In this document: positions 34,991-43,103 of the stretch, piece after piece
How positions within the stretch are numbered: position 1 is the stretch's first letter
Layout: each line of letters begins with the position of its first letter
Source: an uncultured Victivallales bacterium
GTDB lineage: Bacteria; Verrucomicrobiota; Lentisphaeria; Victivallales; UBA1829
Length of the DNA stretch: 64,000 bases
Assembly (NCBI GenBank): GCA_934644965.1
Contig: CAKUDG010000006.1
Coordinates: forward strand, 62,001-126,000
Direction of reading: 5' to 3'
The notes under the pieces: generated by a model
Seen by the model: only the letters and a program-made list of their open reading frames with translations
What the model was told of the DNA's origin: nothing
Databases searched by the model: none
Position numbers and translations under genes: made by a program

Positions 34991-36000
34991 GACTGAAAGA
35001 CGCACGTCATTATCTGGAATATCTTGCGGCCATTGTGACGATCAAAGTGATCGCATGCTGTCCGCGCGGGCTCTTCTTTTTCCTTGCGCCGGGTGTTTCC
35101 CGTCTTCTGTGGCATGTGCCGCAGTTCGGTTCCGTTTCCCTGATGAACGTGGCGGCGGCCTTTCCGGAGAAAAAGCCGGAGGAACATCGACGTATTGCCT
35201 TGAAAAGCATTGAGAACCTTTTTCTGACGCTTTGTGAATTTTTCTGGACGAAGGGGAAAAAGGGGATTGTCCAGGAACTGGTGGTTTCGACTCCTGAAGC
35301 GGATGCCACTGCGGCGGCGGCACATGCGCATGAAAAAGAAGGGGTGATTTTTGTTTCTCCGCATCATGGGAACTGGGAATTTGCCGGAATGACATTGGCG
35401 TTGATCTACCATTTCAAAGTCGGCACGGTGGTGAGGACTCCGCGGAATCCGTATCTCGATAAACTGATCAGTTCCGGACGGATGGTGGAAGGGGTCCGGA
35501 TCATTCATTCCCGCGGAGCCGTGCTGGGGATGAAGCATGCACTGGATGACGGGTATACGATAGGGACTCTGATTGATCAGAATACGAGAGTCCGTGACGG
35601 AGGGGTGTTTGTGAATTTTTTCGGTATGCCCGTTCCGGTCAGCCGTGCTCCTGCGGGGATGGCGCGCCGTCACGGCTACTTTGTCGCCACGGGCGCGGTT
35701 GTGCGGGATGGCAGAAAATTCAAAACCCTGTTCAAGACTCTGCCGAAACCGACTTCCGAATACGAATCGGATGAGGAAATGACTCAGGATCTGATGTCCA
35801 TTGCAGAAGAATTCATTCGTGCATATCCGGAGCAGTATCTCTGGATGTATAAACGTTTCCAATATATTCCTCGGGGTGCGGATGAGGCTTTGATCAAACG
35901 CTTTCCCCCCTATGCCGCTCCTGCTGGAGAGACTTTTTACAACATGAAGGCGCATCTGGAAAAGCGCAGAAGAAATGCGGCAAAGAAAGAATCCGTCTGA
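34987..36000 (+). CDS. LpxL/HtrB-family lipid A acyltransferase
   Basis: 337 residues. One N-terminal hydrophobic segment anchors it to the inner membrane. SPHHGNWEFAGM holds the catalytic H....E motif of the family, GTVVRTPRNPYLD and TLIDQNTRVRDGGVFVNFFG are further conserved blocks, and PEQYLWMYKRFQ matches the C-terminal W.y.RfK pattern. It should transfer a secondary acyl chain from acyl-ACP to a lipid A precursor, which indicates an LPS-bearing outer membrane. Which chain position is served cannot be told. Confidence 0.85.
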   Translation: MRLKDARHYLEYLAAIVTIKVIACCPRGLFFFLAPGVSRLLWHVPQFGSVSLMNVAAAFPEKKPEEHRRIALKSIENLFLTLCEFFWTKGKKGIVQELVVSTPEADATAAAAHAHEKEGVIFVSPHHGNWEFAGMTLALIYHFKVGTVVRTPRNPYLDKLISSGRMVEGVRIIHSRGAVLGMKHALDDGYTIGTLIDQNTRVRDGGVFVNFFGMPVPVSRAPAGMARRHGYFVATGAVVRDGRKFKTLFKTLPKPTSEYESDEEMTQDLMSIAEEFIRAYPEQYLWMYKRFQYIPRGADEALIKRFPPYAAPAGETFYNMKAHLEKRRRNAAKKESV

Positions 36001-36814
36001 TTTTTGTCCGGAGAGCAGGAGTCTTTTCCTGGGGAAGGGGCACAGAGGAGACGCCATCAATTGACATTTTCCTGAGTGATACAATGATGCCGCTTCTTTT
36101 CCCTGTGAATCATGATTGCCGCCGCGGCTTCTTGTGATGTCTTACAAGGTAAGGTCCCGTTCGGAATTTTGAGAGTGTCCAATTTCTTCTGCTGCTCCCG
36201 CTGAGAGTTTGACTTTTCTTCCCCTTTCAGGGGAGTTGAGAGCCGTTTTGAATGGCAGTCCTCGTCTCCAGTTCTGTCGGGGCAGAGAGAGAGACGGCGC
36301 CGGGGGGATTCTTTCCTTTCTCTGCGGACCTTCTGTTATGAGTTGGTAGGTGCCTTTACCTGGAATTTGTACTTTTGCTTTCCAGAAAAAGGGCAGTTTG
36401 CTTTCTTTGCTTGAAAAAACTCCGGATGACAGCCCCGTTTTCATTCATCAAAGTGTATTTCATCCCCCAAAGTGTAGGGAGACAGATTATTTTTCCCTTT
36501 CTTTCACTCACTCTGTTTCTGGAGGAAGCGCAGATTTTGCAAAGGAGCTGAGCCTCGGAGGACAACTCCGATACAGCAAAAGCAGAATCTTGACGGAAAA
36601 AACGAGCATTTTCATTATGGTTTTTGATTTAGAAATAGAAAAAGAGTTTTTTCTTTTTCCCTAATTCTTTCATTGTTTTTTCATAAACTTCCTCAAATGA
36701 AGATTTTTTTTCCTTCCAGCTTGCAATAATCAAACTGCTGGATATAGTAGAAGAAGGGGCTTTACAAGCAGTCTTTCCGTAAAAAGTTGTTCAAGCTGTA
36801 GGGGGAGCGACGTG
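36001..36814. other. Gene-poor left edge of the accessory island
   Basis: No convincing gene in about 810 bp. TTGACA (36061-36066) lies only 13 bp before an extended -10 TGaTACAAT (36077-36085), and small hairpins occur at 36552-36572 (CTCGGAG/CTCCGA-like) and 36639-36660. ORFs at 36350-36664 (+) and 36142-36444 (-) have no ribosome site and no family pattern. Base composition turns AT-rich from about 36,560. Confidence 0.45.
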
Positions 36815-37348
36815 ATGTTTAGAATGAAATACAGTATGAAACACTTTGTGTACGGAGGATTTTTCTTTTCCGTTTTTCTAGTCATGTTTACATTTGCATG
36901 GAATTTAACAATATATCGATTTTTCTCTTTAAGAGAAGGGAAGGAGATAACGATATATGCTTTTGGGGATCACCCTCTTTTTTCAAGGACCAATGAAACA
37001 AAGCTGGGGAATTGGATATCCACTTTGTCATCTGAAATGCCAAATAAGTTTATCTTGATAGGAATCAAGAAAAACTGGGGCAGATATTATGTAAGATCTT
37101 ATGATTGTTATCGAGCACTTTATGAGCTCTATCTTCAGCAGGAAATAGATAAATCGTCTCTGCAGTCTGTGCAGCAAAAGATATCAGATGTTTTGCTGCA
37201 GAATAAAAGGCATTTATTGCCCTATCCGAAGCTTACCTATGTTACCGATGATCTGACGTATTTGAAGATTTACGGGTTTATATTTTTAGCTTTGTCTTTT
37301 CTGGTTATGATTTTTATATTGAAGGTGATAAAGAAGAACCCAGGATGA
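36815..37348 (+). CDS. Orphan AT-rich membrane protein with two helices
   Basis: 177 residues. One membrane helix near the N-terminus (FVYGGFFFSVFLVMFTFAW) and one at the C-terminus (IYGFIFLALSFLVMIFIL) flank a ~115-residue soluble part with ITIYAFGDHPLFSRTNE and YYVRSYDCYRALYEL. GGGGGAG lies 7 nt before ATG 36815. I do not recognise a family. Codon use is AT-rich, unlike the core genes on both sides, suggesting transfer. It could be part of a mobile-element cargo. Confidence 0.6.
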   Translation: MFRMKYSMKHFVYGGFFFSVFLVMFTFAWNLTIYRFFSLREGKEITIYAFGDHPLFSRTNETKLGNWISTLSSEMPNKFILIGIKKNWGRYYVRSYDCYRALYELYLQQEIDKSSLQSVQQKISDVLLQNKRHLLPYPKLTYVTDDLTYLKIYGFIFLALSFLVMIFILKVIKKNPG

Positions 37349-37349
37349 T

Positions 37350-37763
37350 TTTTTTCCCCGTACTTCCGCAAGTTTCCGGAAATCCGGGAACTTTGCTGCC
37401 CATAAATGAGAGAAAGTCGTTCCAGTAGCGAAGTTTCTGTCTGGCGATATGTTCCGACGGTTCGCGGCGGCTCGACTTTTGCAGTGCAAACGGATATGCC
37501 TCCACAAGTGTAATGGGCTTACCGCCTGTCAGCGCACATAGGAGTAGTTATCCACGAGCGCGCGGATTGTTTTGTTCTGCCGGAATTTTTCCTCCTCGGC
37601 AGACAACGTTTCGGCCTCCCGGCGTATTTTCTCCCGGATGGAACGCTCATATTCTATTGCGCGCCCTTCCGTCGAACACCCGGAACATACGCCGGAATAG
37701 TCTTAGCCTTTGAAAAGAATGCGGTAGTGATACGATTTATTTCCCCCTGAGATAGGCGCTCAT
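37350..37763 (-). pseudogene. Decayed tyrosine recombinase (integrase) N-terminal remnant
   Basis: Reading the minus strand from ATG 37763 and moving between frames rebuilds an integrase-like N-terminus: MSAYLRG, then NKSYHYRILFKG, a TAA stop, DYSGVCSGCSTEGRAIEYE, VDNYSYVR, a frame change to ALTGGKPITLVEAYPFALQK and LRYWNDFLSFMGSK, and another change to FPDFRKLAEVRGKK. At least one stop and three frame changes are needed. The pattern (short R.G..Y.YRI.FKG.. arm segment, then a WNDFLSFM core-binding helix) suits tyrosine recombinases; the catalytic domain is missing. It marks an old mobile-element end. Family call is by eye. Confidence 0.55.
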
Positions 37764-37976
37764 CCTGAACCTTCTGAAAGTACTTGATTGATTATGCTTG
37801 ATCGTGAGCTCGATCAGGCTGCTTCTCAGAGACGTGTCCGCGCAAAATTCTCACAAGTGTTTTGTTTTTATTCCATCTCCTGCAGGCAAAGATATAAGAT
37901 TTTCCAGACAATCTGCTCATAAACAGGATTGAGATAACGGAAAGTCAGTTTGCCGGCAACTTCTTTTACCTCATTA

Positions 37977-38540
37977 TCAGGAAGTGGGAGCTATAGAGGC
38001 AGAAACAGTTCTTGTGTCATCCTGAAAAGAAAGCCAGTTTTCAGGGATTGAAAAAGTCAGGATCACAGACCCGTTTTTATCCAGCAGCGTATAGGTAAGC
38101 AGACCGTTGTTTCTTTCCATCCTGCAATCAGAACACAGACTTTTGAAAGACTCTGTGACTTCTGCTCTCCCCAGAAGTGCATTATTCTTGATCGAGATTT
38201 TATCCTGAGAAAAGCTGCAGTTCTCCTTTGAATCATCAAACCAGTACAGCGCCTCCAGAGTTAAAATCAGGTAGCTGCACTGAGGAAATTCCCGGAATGG
38301 GCCTGCTAAAAGGCGCTTTTTCTCAGGATTATTTTTTTCGGCATAAATGATGATCGGATATTTTGTGCTATTGTTTTCAATAGTAATTCCGCCGATTCTG
38401 GAAAAAGTGGAATTGAGTCCGAACATTCTAGTAAACCACGGAGAATAAGGGCGATACAGCAACAGCAGAACAAAGATGGAAGGCACAAGCAGTTCTATCA
38501 ATGTTTTTATTATTAAAAAGGTCTTTTCTCTTTTCATCAT
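37977..38540 (-). CDS. Orphan AT-rich single-pass membrane protein
   Basis: 187 residues: one membrane helix (LIELLVPSIFVLLLLY, about residues 15-30), then a ~150-residue exported part with beta-strand character (GGITIENNSTKYPIIIYAEKN split by turns; GSVILTFSIPENW) and three cysteines (FPQCSY, KENCSF, SLCSDC - the last a CxxC). No family recognised and no good ribosome site, so confidence is moderate. It ends just upstream of the integrase remnant and begins 33 bp from the IS element. Confidence 0.5.
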   Translation of the reverse strand: MMKREKTFLIIKTLIELLVPSIFVLLLLYRPYSPWFTRMFGLNSTFSRIGGITIENNSTKYPIIIYAEKNNPEKKRLLAGPFREFPQCSYLILTLEALYWFDDSKENCSFSQDKISIKNNALLGRAEVTESFKSLCSDCRMERNNGLLTYTLLDKNGSVILTFSIPENWLSFQDDTRTVSASIAPTS

Positions 38541-38651
38541 TCACCGTTGCTTCAAATTTCCAGAGAAAGTCTAAGAATATATCCCTAAATAATATATTGA
38601 AATATTGAAAAATTGTGCTATATTATCTCTATTCAATCAAGGAGAGTATGT

Positions 38652-39134
38652 ATGGCAGAAAAATCATGGAGCGTGTCCGACAAGTTCTGGGAACAAGTAG
38701 AACCACTCATTCCGAAAGTGAAACGTGATAAAACCAAAGCATATCAGCGCCGGAAAGGAGGAGGCAGAAAACCAATGGATTCCAGAAAAATTTTTGAAGC
38801 CATAGTTTATGTCCTGCGAACGGGAATTCAATGGAAGGCACTCCCCAGAGAATACGGCAGTTCCAGCAGCATTCATCGCTATTTTCAGAAATGGTCTGCA
38901 GAAGGATTTTTCCAAAAACTCTGGAAAAAAGGTCTTGCACAATATGATGATTTGGAAGGAATAGCATGGAAATGGCAAAGTATTGACGCCAGCATAATAA
39001 AAGCCCCCACAGCACAGGAATCGGTAGGAGCCAATCCCACTGATCGGGGGAAAAAATGGAACAAAACGTCATATTCTTGTCGACGAACGTGGAGTCCCGT
39101 TGTCAATCGTCGTAACAGGAGCAAATCGACATGA
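38652..39134 (+). CDS. IS5-family transposase, first reading frame
   Basis: 160 codons from ATG 38652 with AAGGAG 7 nt upstream. It carries the N-terminal IS5 domain (WEQVEPLIPK, GRKPMDSRKIFEAIVYVLRTG split, WKALPREYG) and the first catalytic aspartate in SIDASIIKA. The frame is lost after NPTDRGKK: at G5A6 (39046-39056) the homologous continuation lies in the +1 frame, and this frame ends in unrelated residues. Confidence 0.85.
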   Translation: MAEKSWSVSDKFWEQVEPLIPKVKRDKTKAYQRRKGGGRKPMDSRKIFEAIVYVLRTGIQWKALPREYGSSSSIHRYFQKWSAEGFFQKLWKKGLAQYDDLEGIAWKWQSIDASIIKAPTAQESVGANPTDRGKKWNKTSYSCRRTWSPVVNRRNRSKST

Positions 39135-39471
39135 TGTCACTCAAATAGAAGCCGTATTGAAGAATAGAATTCGGAAGCCTCGTGGTCGGACGAAACAGAA
39201 TCTTTGTGCAGATGCAGGATACTCTGGAAAAAAATCAGAGGAAATAATGCAAGACTATCGCTATGTGCCTCATATACGTCCACGAGGAGAAGAAAAGATT
39301 GCTGTTCAGAACGGATTCAAAGCACGTCGCTGGATTGTGGAGGTTGTCCACTCCTGGTTCAATCGATTCCGGAAATTGCTTGTCAGATATGAAAAGACAA
39401 ATCGGGCATATGAATCACTGCTTCAACTGGCAGCCAGTATTATCATTTTTAGAAAATTAGATATTATTTAG
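39100..39471 (+). CDS. IS5-family transposase, second reading frame
   Basis: The listed start is only the first start-like codon; homology in this frame begins at about 39058 (GTKRHILVDERGVPLSIVV). It carries the second aspartate in CADAGYSGKKSEE and the glutamate in RWIVEVVHSWFNRFRKLL, completing the DDE triad. The stop TAG lies inside the right terminal repeat. With one A less in the A6 run both frames would fuse in frame, so it is either a slippage-controlled transposase or a recent inactivating indel. Confidence 0.82.
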   Translation: MSIVVTGANRHDVTQIEAVLKNRIRKPRGRTKQNLCADAGYSGKKSEEIMQDYRYVPHIRPRGEEKIAVQNGFKARRWIVEVVHSWFNRFRKLLVRYEKTNRAYESLLQLAASIIIFRKLDII

Positions 39472-39615
39472 GGATATATTCTTATTCCTGATGTCTTTCC
39501 TCTCCGGGAATTTTCTGATCCCGGCAATTTCCTGAAGTTTGGAGGAGAAGTCCCCGGAAATTCTCTCTTCAGGATCTGGAACCGGATGCAATATCATCCA
39601 TCAGATCTTACCCGG

Positions 39616-39659
39616 ACTTCTCTCAAACTTCTCTCAGACTTCACTCAGACTTCGATCAC
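39616..39659. repeat. Four 11-bp tandem repeats at the 3' end of the VWA gene
   Basis: ACTTCTCTCAA, ACTTCTCTCAG, ACTTCACTCAG and ACTTCGATCAC follow each other with an 11-bp period. The last codons and stop of the minus-strand metallopeptidase-VWA gene lie in the third and fourth units. Confidence 0.8.
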
Positions 39660-40886
39660 CTTTCCCCATGGAGCCTCCCCATGCGCCTCCGGGACAAGCC
39701 ATAACACCGGGTACGAAGGCTTTTTCTCCGGGAAAAGAGTGTGTAAATCCGTGAGACCAATAAAGACTCGCGGCTGGAGGTGATGCGTTTCAATGTATTC
39801 AAACACGCAGTGATGATCGGTGCCTCCGCCTCCGGAAAGAGAGGCGGATTCCAAGAAAGTCTCCAGTTCGTCCGAAGCAATCACCTGCTGGATGACGCAA
39901 TCTGCAACAATCAGCGTAACATCCTCCGCGTGAGGGACCATACCCCTGATTTCCTTGACGACATCCTGAATCTTTTCCTTCGACATGCTCCCGGACCGGT
40001 CCAGCGCCACCACCATTCTGCTGATGGTCTCGCTGTAATGCCCCGGAACAAGCAGATCCTGAAGCAGATAACGCTTGTTCGGGCGGGCTAGGGAATAATC
40101 ATCCCCGCGGAACAGCGTATCCACATAATGATGCAGCACTCTCTGCCACGGGATTTCCGGGGGGGAAAGCAGTCCAAGCTGCATGAGCATCCCCTCGGGG
40201 AAATCCCCACGGGAGGAACTTGCCTCATACACATCAATCGCCTCCAGAACTCGTTTTTGAAGAATTCCCTTTTCATTTTCATTCAGATCCACCGGAAGAT
40301 GGATATCAATCCCCCCTCGGTGGTCGGATATTGCCGGAAGCGGAAGGTTCATTTCGTTTTCAAACGGCAGGGAAATTTCACGGATCAGGGGTGTTCCTTG
40401 ATTTTTTGTCCGGCACAAATCCTCATAAATGACTTCAGCAATCCAGTTCTGATATTTCGGATTGAGCAAACATCCCTCCGGCATCTGATAGAGTTTGTCC
40501 CTGTCAGGGATCCAAGTGCTGCTGCTTCCGGGAATTGTGATGTCTGAGACCATGGCGTTGATGGCATAATCAGTGGCCATGTTCCATTTGAATATCTCCC
40601 GTTCTCCGCGTCTTTCCTGAGTGGCAAAGATCTGGTGGCAGACTTCATGGGCAAGAACAAATCCAAGCTCCTTCATTTCCAGTTTCCGGGTCAGAAATGG
40701 ATTGAACCAGATGTGACGAATGCAGTCTGTCGCGGAAAAAACGGGCAATCCGGGTGCCGGGACAATCCTCATCTGCAGCAGCAGATACCCCCAGAAGGGA
40801 TGCATTTCCAGCATCTGCATCCGCAAAGACGCCAAGCGTTCCAACTCGCCATGGATGATTTGCTCCTGAAAATGGGGTCCCTTCAT
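39645..40886 (-). CDS. HExxH metallopeptidase-VWA fusion (DUF2201-type)
   Basis: 413 residues. N-terminal half: a zinc-peptidase motif HEVCH (residues 80-84: His80, Glu81, His84) followed by WNMATDYAIN (101-110), the pattern of DUF2201 metallopeptidase-like domains. C-terminal half: a VWA fold with an intact metal site DRSGS (Asp296, Ser298, Ser300), Thr356 in SGGGGTD and Asp380 in GLTD. No signal peptide or membrane helix, so it is cytoplasmic. Its ATG overlaps the stop of the MoxR gene. MoxR ATPases commonly remodel or activate VWA partners; this pair, plus a SWIM protein upstream, looks like a chaperone-controlled protease. Confidence 0.85.
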   Translation of the reverse strand: MKGPHFQEQIIHGELERLASLRMQMLEMHPFWGYLLLQMRIVPAPGLPVFSATDCIRHIWFNPFLTRKLEMKELGFVLAHEVCHQIFATQERRGEREIFKWNMATDYAINAMVSDITIPGSSSTWIPDRDKLYQMPEGCLLNPKYQNWIAEVIYEDLCRTKNQGTPLIREISLPFENEMNLPLPAISDHRGGIDIHLPVDLNENEKGILQKRVLEAIDVYEASSSRGDFPEGMLMQLGLLSPPEIPWQRVLHHYVDTLFRGDDYSLARPNKRYLLQDLLVPGHYSETISRMVVALDRSGSMSKEKIQDVVKEIRGMVPHAEDVTLIVADCVIQQVIASDELETFLESASLSGGGGTDHHCVFEYIETHHLQPRVFIGLTDLHTLFPEKKPSYPVLWLVPEAHGEAPWGKVIEV

Positions 40887-41968
40887 GACAGATACATCGC
40901 CGCTCTCAAATTGACAATTTTTCCCGCCAGATCCCGGAATTCCGCCAGAGCCTTCAGGCGTTCAAACAACTCCGCTTTCCGGCTGCAGAGCTGCCTTAAG
41001 AACAGAAGCTGATATTCAGGCCCGATTCCGGGGGAAGCAAGAAAACGGACAATGTTCTTCAGTTTCTTTTCAGTAACCTCTGTCATCGCAAGATATCCGG
41101 ACACGGAGAAAATCGCCGCATAGACAAAAGAGGGTTCCGCTCCGGCAAAGTCGGGTTTCACCTTCCCCTCAATGATTCCGGATGCATTGATCTTTCTGTA
41201 CACAGCCCGATACTGGCTGAAGCGAAGCGCCATAGCCTGCCCGATGCAGGAGGCGACGGCAGGACTGATCAAATCCGGATCCCGAATGCATGACATCACT
41301 CGGCTGGCCATTGCCCAGCTGCGGGGAGTCGGAAAGGCATGTCCGTCCGAAGGTGCGAAGAGAACTTTTTCTCCGTAAGTCTGGATGAATGCCATGATGT
41401 CTTCCTGGATTCCGTTGGCGGAGGCCCATCGGATCCATGCAGAAACATCCGGACGCATTTCAAAATGGGCAAAACGGTTGCAGAGCGCATTGGAAAGAGG
41501 AGAAACGATCGCATTGTCCTCCTCTCTGTTTCCCGCTGCCATGACTACCGTCCCCGGGTGAAAGCGGAAGTCACCGATCCGCCTTTCCAGCACAATCTGA
41601 TATGCGGCCGCCTGATGAAGCTTTGTAACCGCCGCATTGAATTCATCTAGAAACACGAAACATGCTTCGGAACAGGCTCGTTTGACCCAGCCGGGAGGAA
41701 AGAGTTCGAGCGTCTGCGTCTCCCTGTCCGGGAAATAGACTCCTCCCAGTTCCGCCGGATCTTTCTGTGCAAGGCGGATATCAATCATGGGCTTCCTCAT
41801 AATCCGGGCCAGATCCATGGCAATCGTGGATTTGCCGATGCCTGGAGGACCAAGCAGCAGAACGGAAATCCCAGCATCCAGCGTGGAACGGATCAGCGGA
41901 AACAATTGATCATACGTATATCCGGAGGACAATTTCCCCAGAATGGAATTCTTCTGCTGATCAGGCAT
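40883..41968 (-). CDS. MoxR-type AAA+ ATPase of the SWIM-MoxR-VWA operon
   Basis: 361 residues. Walker A GPPGIGKST (Lys46), Walker B CFVFLDEFNA (Asp108, Glu109), sensor VVMAAGNREEDN and LSNALCNRFAHFEM, the arrangement of MoxR proteins. The C-terminal ~120 residues are helical with no further motif. ATP-driven remodelling of the VWA partner encoded next is expected from the family. The two genes share a 4-bp ATGA overlap. It is of a different subtype from the FHA-MoxR protein at 48.6 kb, whose Walker A reads GVPGLAKT. Confidence 0.87.
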   Translation of the reverse strand: MPDQQKNSILGKLSSGYTYDQLFPLIRSTLDAGISVLLLGPPGIGKSTIAMDLARIMRKPMIDIRLAQKDPAELGGVYFPDRETQTLELFPPGWVKRACSEACFVFLDEFNAAVTKLHQAAAYQIVLERRIGDFRFHPGTVVMAAGNREEDNAIVSPLSNALCNRFAHFEMRPDVSAWIRWASANGIQEDIMAFIQTYGEKVLFAPSDGHAFPTPRSWAMASRVMSCIRDPDLISPAVASCIGQAMALRFSQYRAVYRKINASGIIEGKVKPDFAGAEPSFVYAAIFSVSGYLAMTEVTEKKLKNIVRFLASPGIGPEYQLLFLRQLCSRKAELFERLKALAEFRDLAGKIVNLRAAMYLS

Positions 41969-42082
41969 ACTTCCCCCTCCGGCATTCGTTTATCCGGTTG
42001 CTTCCCGCAATGCAGTTCTTTTCATCTGCCGGCATCGACGCCCGGCCCCCTGAGGAATGGGAACAGGGATACAGTCCCGTAA

Positions 42083-42397
42083 TCATAAAAACACCTCCAG
42101 AAGCTGACATCGGAATTCCTCATTGCTGAGCAGCACTCCGATCACATGTTTGCAGTACCCCCGCGTGTACTCCTTCGCCCGCTGCGCGGCATCGGGACAG
42201 GAACAGCTGGGACGCTCAAGCCACTCAGGATGAACTTTGACCACATAATCCTGCGATCCGCCCTTGACGTCAAAAACAACAAACCCCTCCTCCAGTTTTT
42301 TACGCCGGATCATCTGATACTTCATCAATACCGACACTGCAGCACGGAAAAAACGGTCATCCCTCGCTTTGATATTCAAATTTTCTTTCTTCTGCAT
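42083..42397 (-). CDS. Stand-alone SWIM zinc-finger protein
   Basis: 104 residues. The C-terminal half holds a SWIM motif CxC-x14-CxH: Cys65, Cys67 (PSCSCPDAA), Cys82 and His84 (YCKHVIGVLL). The N-terminal half is basic and helical. SWIM fingers bind DNA or proteins. AGGAG lies about 10 nt before the ATG. It is first in the minus-strand trio, 114 bp before the MoxR gene. In enterobacteria a SWIM protein, a MoxR and a VWA protein are also neighbours (yeh cluster), which supports a functional set. Confidence 0.8.
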   Translation of the reverse strand: MQKKENLNIKARDDRFFRAAVSVLMKYQMIRRKKLEEGFVVFDVKGGSQDYVVKVHPEWLERPSCSCPDAAQRAKEYTRGYCKHVIGVLLSNEEFRCQLLEVFL

Positions 42398-42937
42398 GCT
42401 GGCGACTCCTCGGAATTTTATTTCAGGCGTTCCTTTATCCCATATATTTCCAACGGCATATCTGCAGACAGCTCCATCAGAAATTATTATTTTGCATCTT
42501 TGTTTTTTTTATTGCTCCAGTTTAATATATTCGTTTGAAAATCAGAAAGCAAACGTTTTCAATCCGTTTTTTCGGAAGAGTTGCAATTTCAGGGGAAGAC
42601 AGCGCTTCTCCGTTCACCGTTATGGGAATTCACCGGTGTGGAAAAAGAAAAATGTTCCGGCAAAATTCCCGGGCACAAGCCAGGGGGGAGAAAAAAGAGT
42701 TTTTTTCTTTCCCCATCCTCCCTTCCCGCTCTCCTTATTCTCTTCTCTCCGCTCTCCTTCTTCTCTAGAAGAGGCGTCATCGTTCCCGAATCAAATCATC
42801 TTTTATTTTTCTTCCGCGCTGTTCAATCATACCCCCACCGCTTCACATGATTCAAGCAATGCAGGGCAAGTCTCCGGAATGCGGGAAGGGATAGGAAAAT
42901 CCCACCCCCACACCCCGCAGGGAACAGGAAAAAACAG
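42398..42937. other. Intergenic region between the SWIM operon and the GH89 terminator
   Basis: No gene supported. The 42440-42540 part is AT-rich and should hold the promoter of the SWIM-MoxR-VWA operon, but no good -35/-10 pair was found. The rest is pyrimidine-rich. A 198-codon ORF on the plus strand lacks family features. Confidence 0.4.
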
Positions 42938-42986
42938 GAAAAGAAAAGGCGGAGCCCATGGCTGAGTGAATTCCACGGACTCCGCC
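42938..42986 (-). terminator. Intrinsic terminator for the GH89 gene
   Basis: On the minus strand GGCGGAG (42986-42980) plus CCGTGG pairs with CCATGG plus CTCCGCC (to 42948), a ~14-bp interrupted stem with one wobble, followed by TTTTCTTTTCC. Confidence 0.75.
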
Positions 42987-43103
42987 CCAATCTCTCAGAA
43001 GACTGATCCCGAAACAGGAGAAAAACTGGACTTTTCCTGGTCGTGCCAAAAAAAAGAAGGCAGATTTTATTGTTTTTTTATTCTTCTTTCCATTGTTCCA
43101 ATA

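Larger units (their letters stand above)
38574..39482 (+). mobile_element. Complete IS5-family insertion sequence, 909 bp
   Basis: Perfect 22-bp terminal inverted repeats lie at 38574-38595 and 39461-39482 (outer end AGAATATATCCC...). A TA dinucleotide directly flanks both ends (38572-38573 and 39483-39484), consistent with a duplicated TA target. Inside are the two transposase frames. An internal promoter (TTGAAA 38597-38602, TATATT 38619-38624, 16-bp spacer) overlaps the left repeat. Confidence 0.92.

Noticed and set aside
36061..36085. TTGACA...TACAAT as a normal promoter
   Set aside because: The spacer is only 13 bp and no gene or RNA follows; mentioned only as an extended -10 possibility.
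36350..36664. 104-codon plus-strand ORF at the island edge
   Set aside because: No ribosome site or recognisable domain; kept only as part of the gene-poor region note.
39616..39659. Possible CRISPR array
   Set aside because: Units are 11 bp and contiguous with no spacers; no cas genes nearby. The same applies to the arrays at 2137 and 61614.
42369..42965. 198-codon plus-strand ORF
   Set aside because: Low-complexity, no ribosome site, overlaps the start of the SWIM gene and the GH89 terminator.
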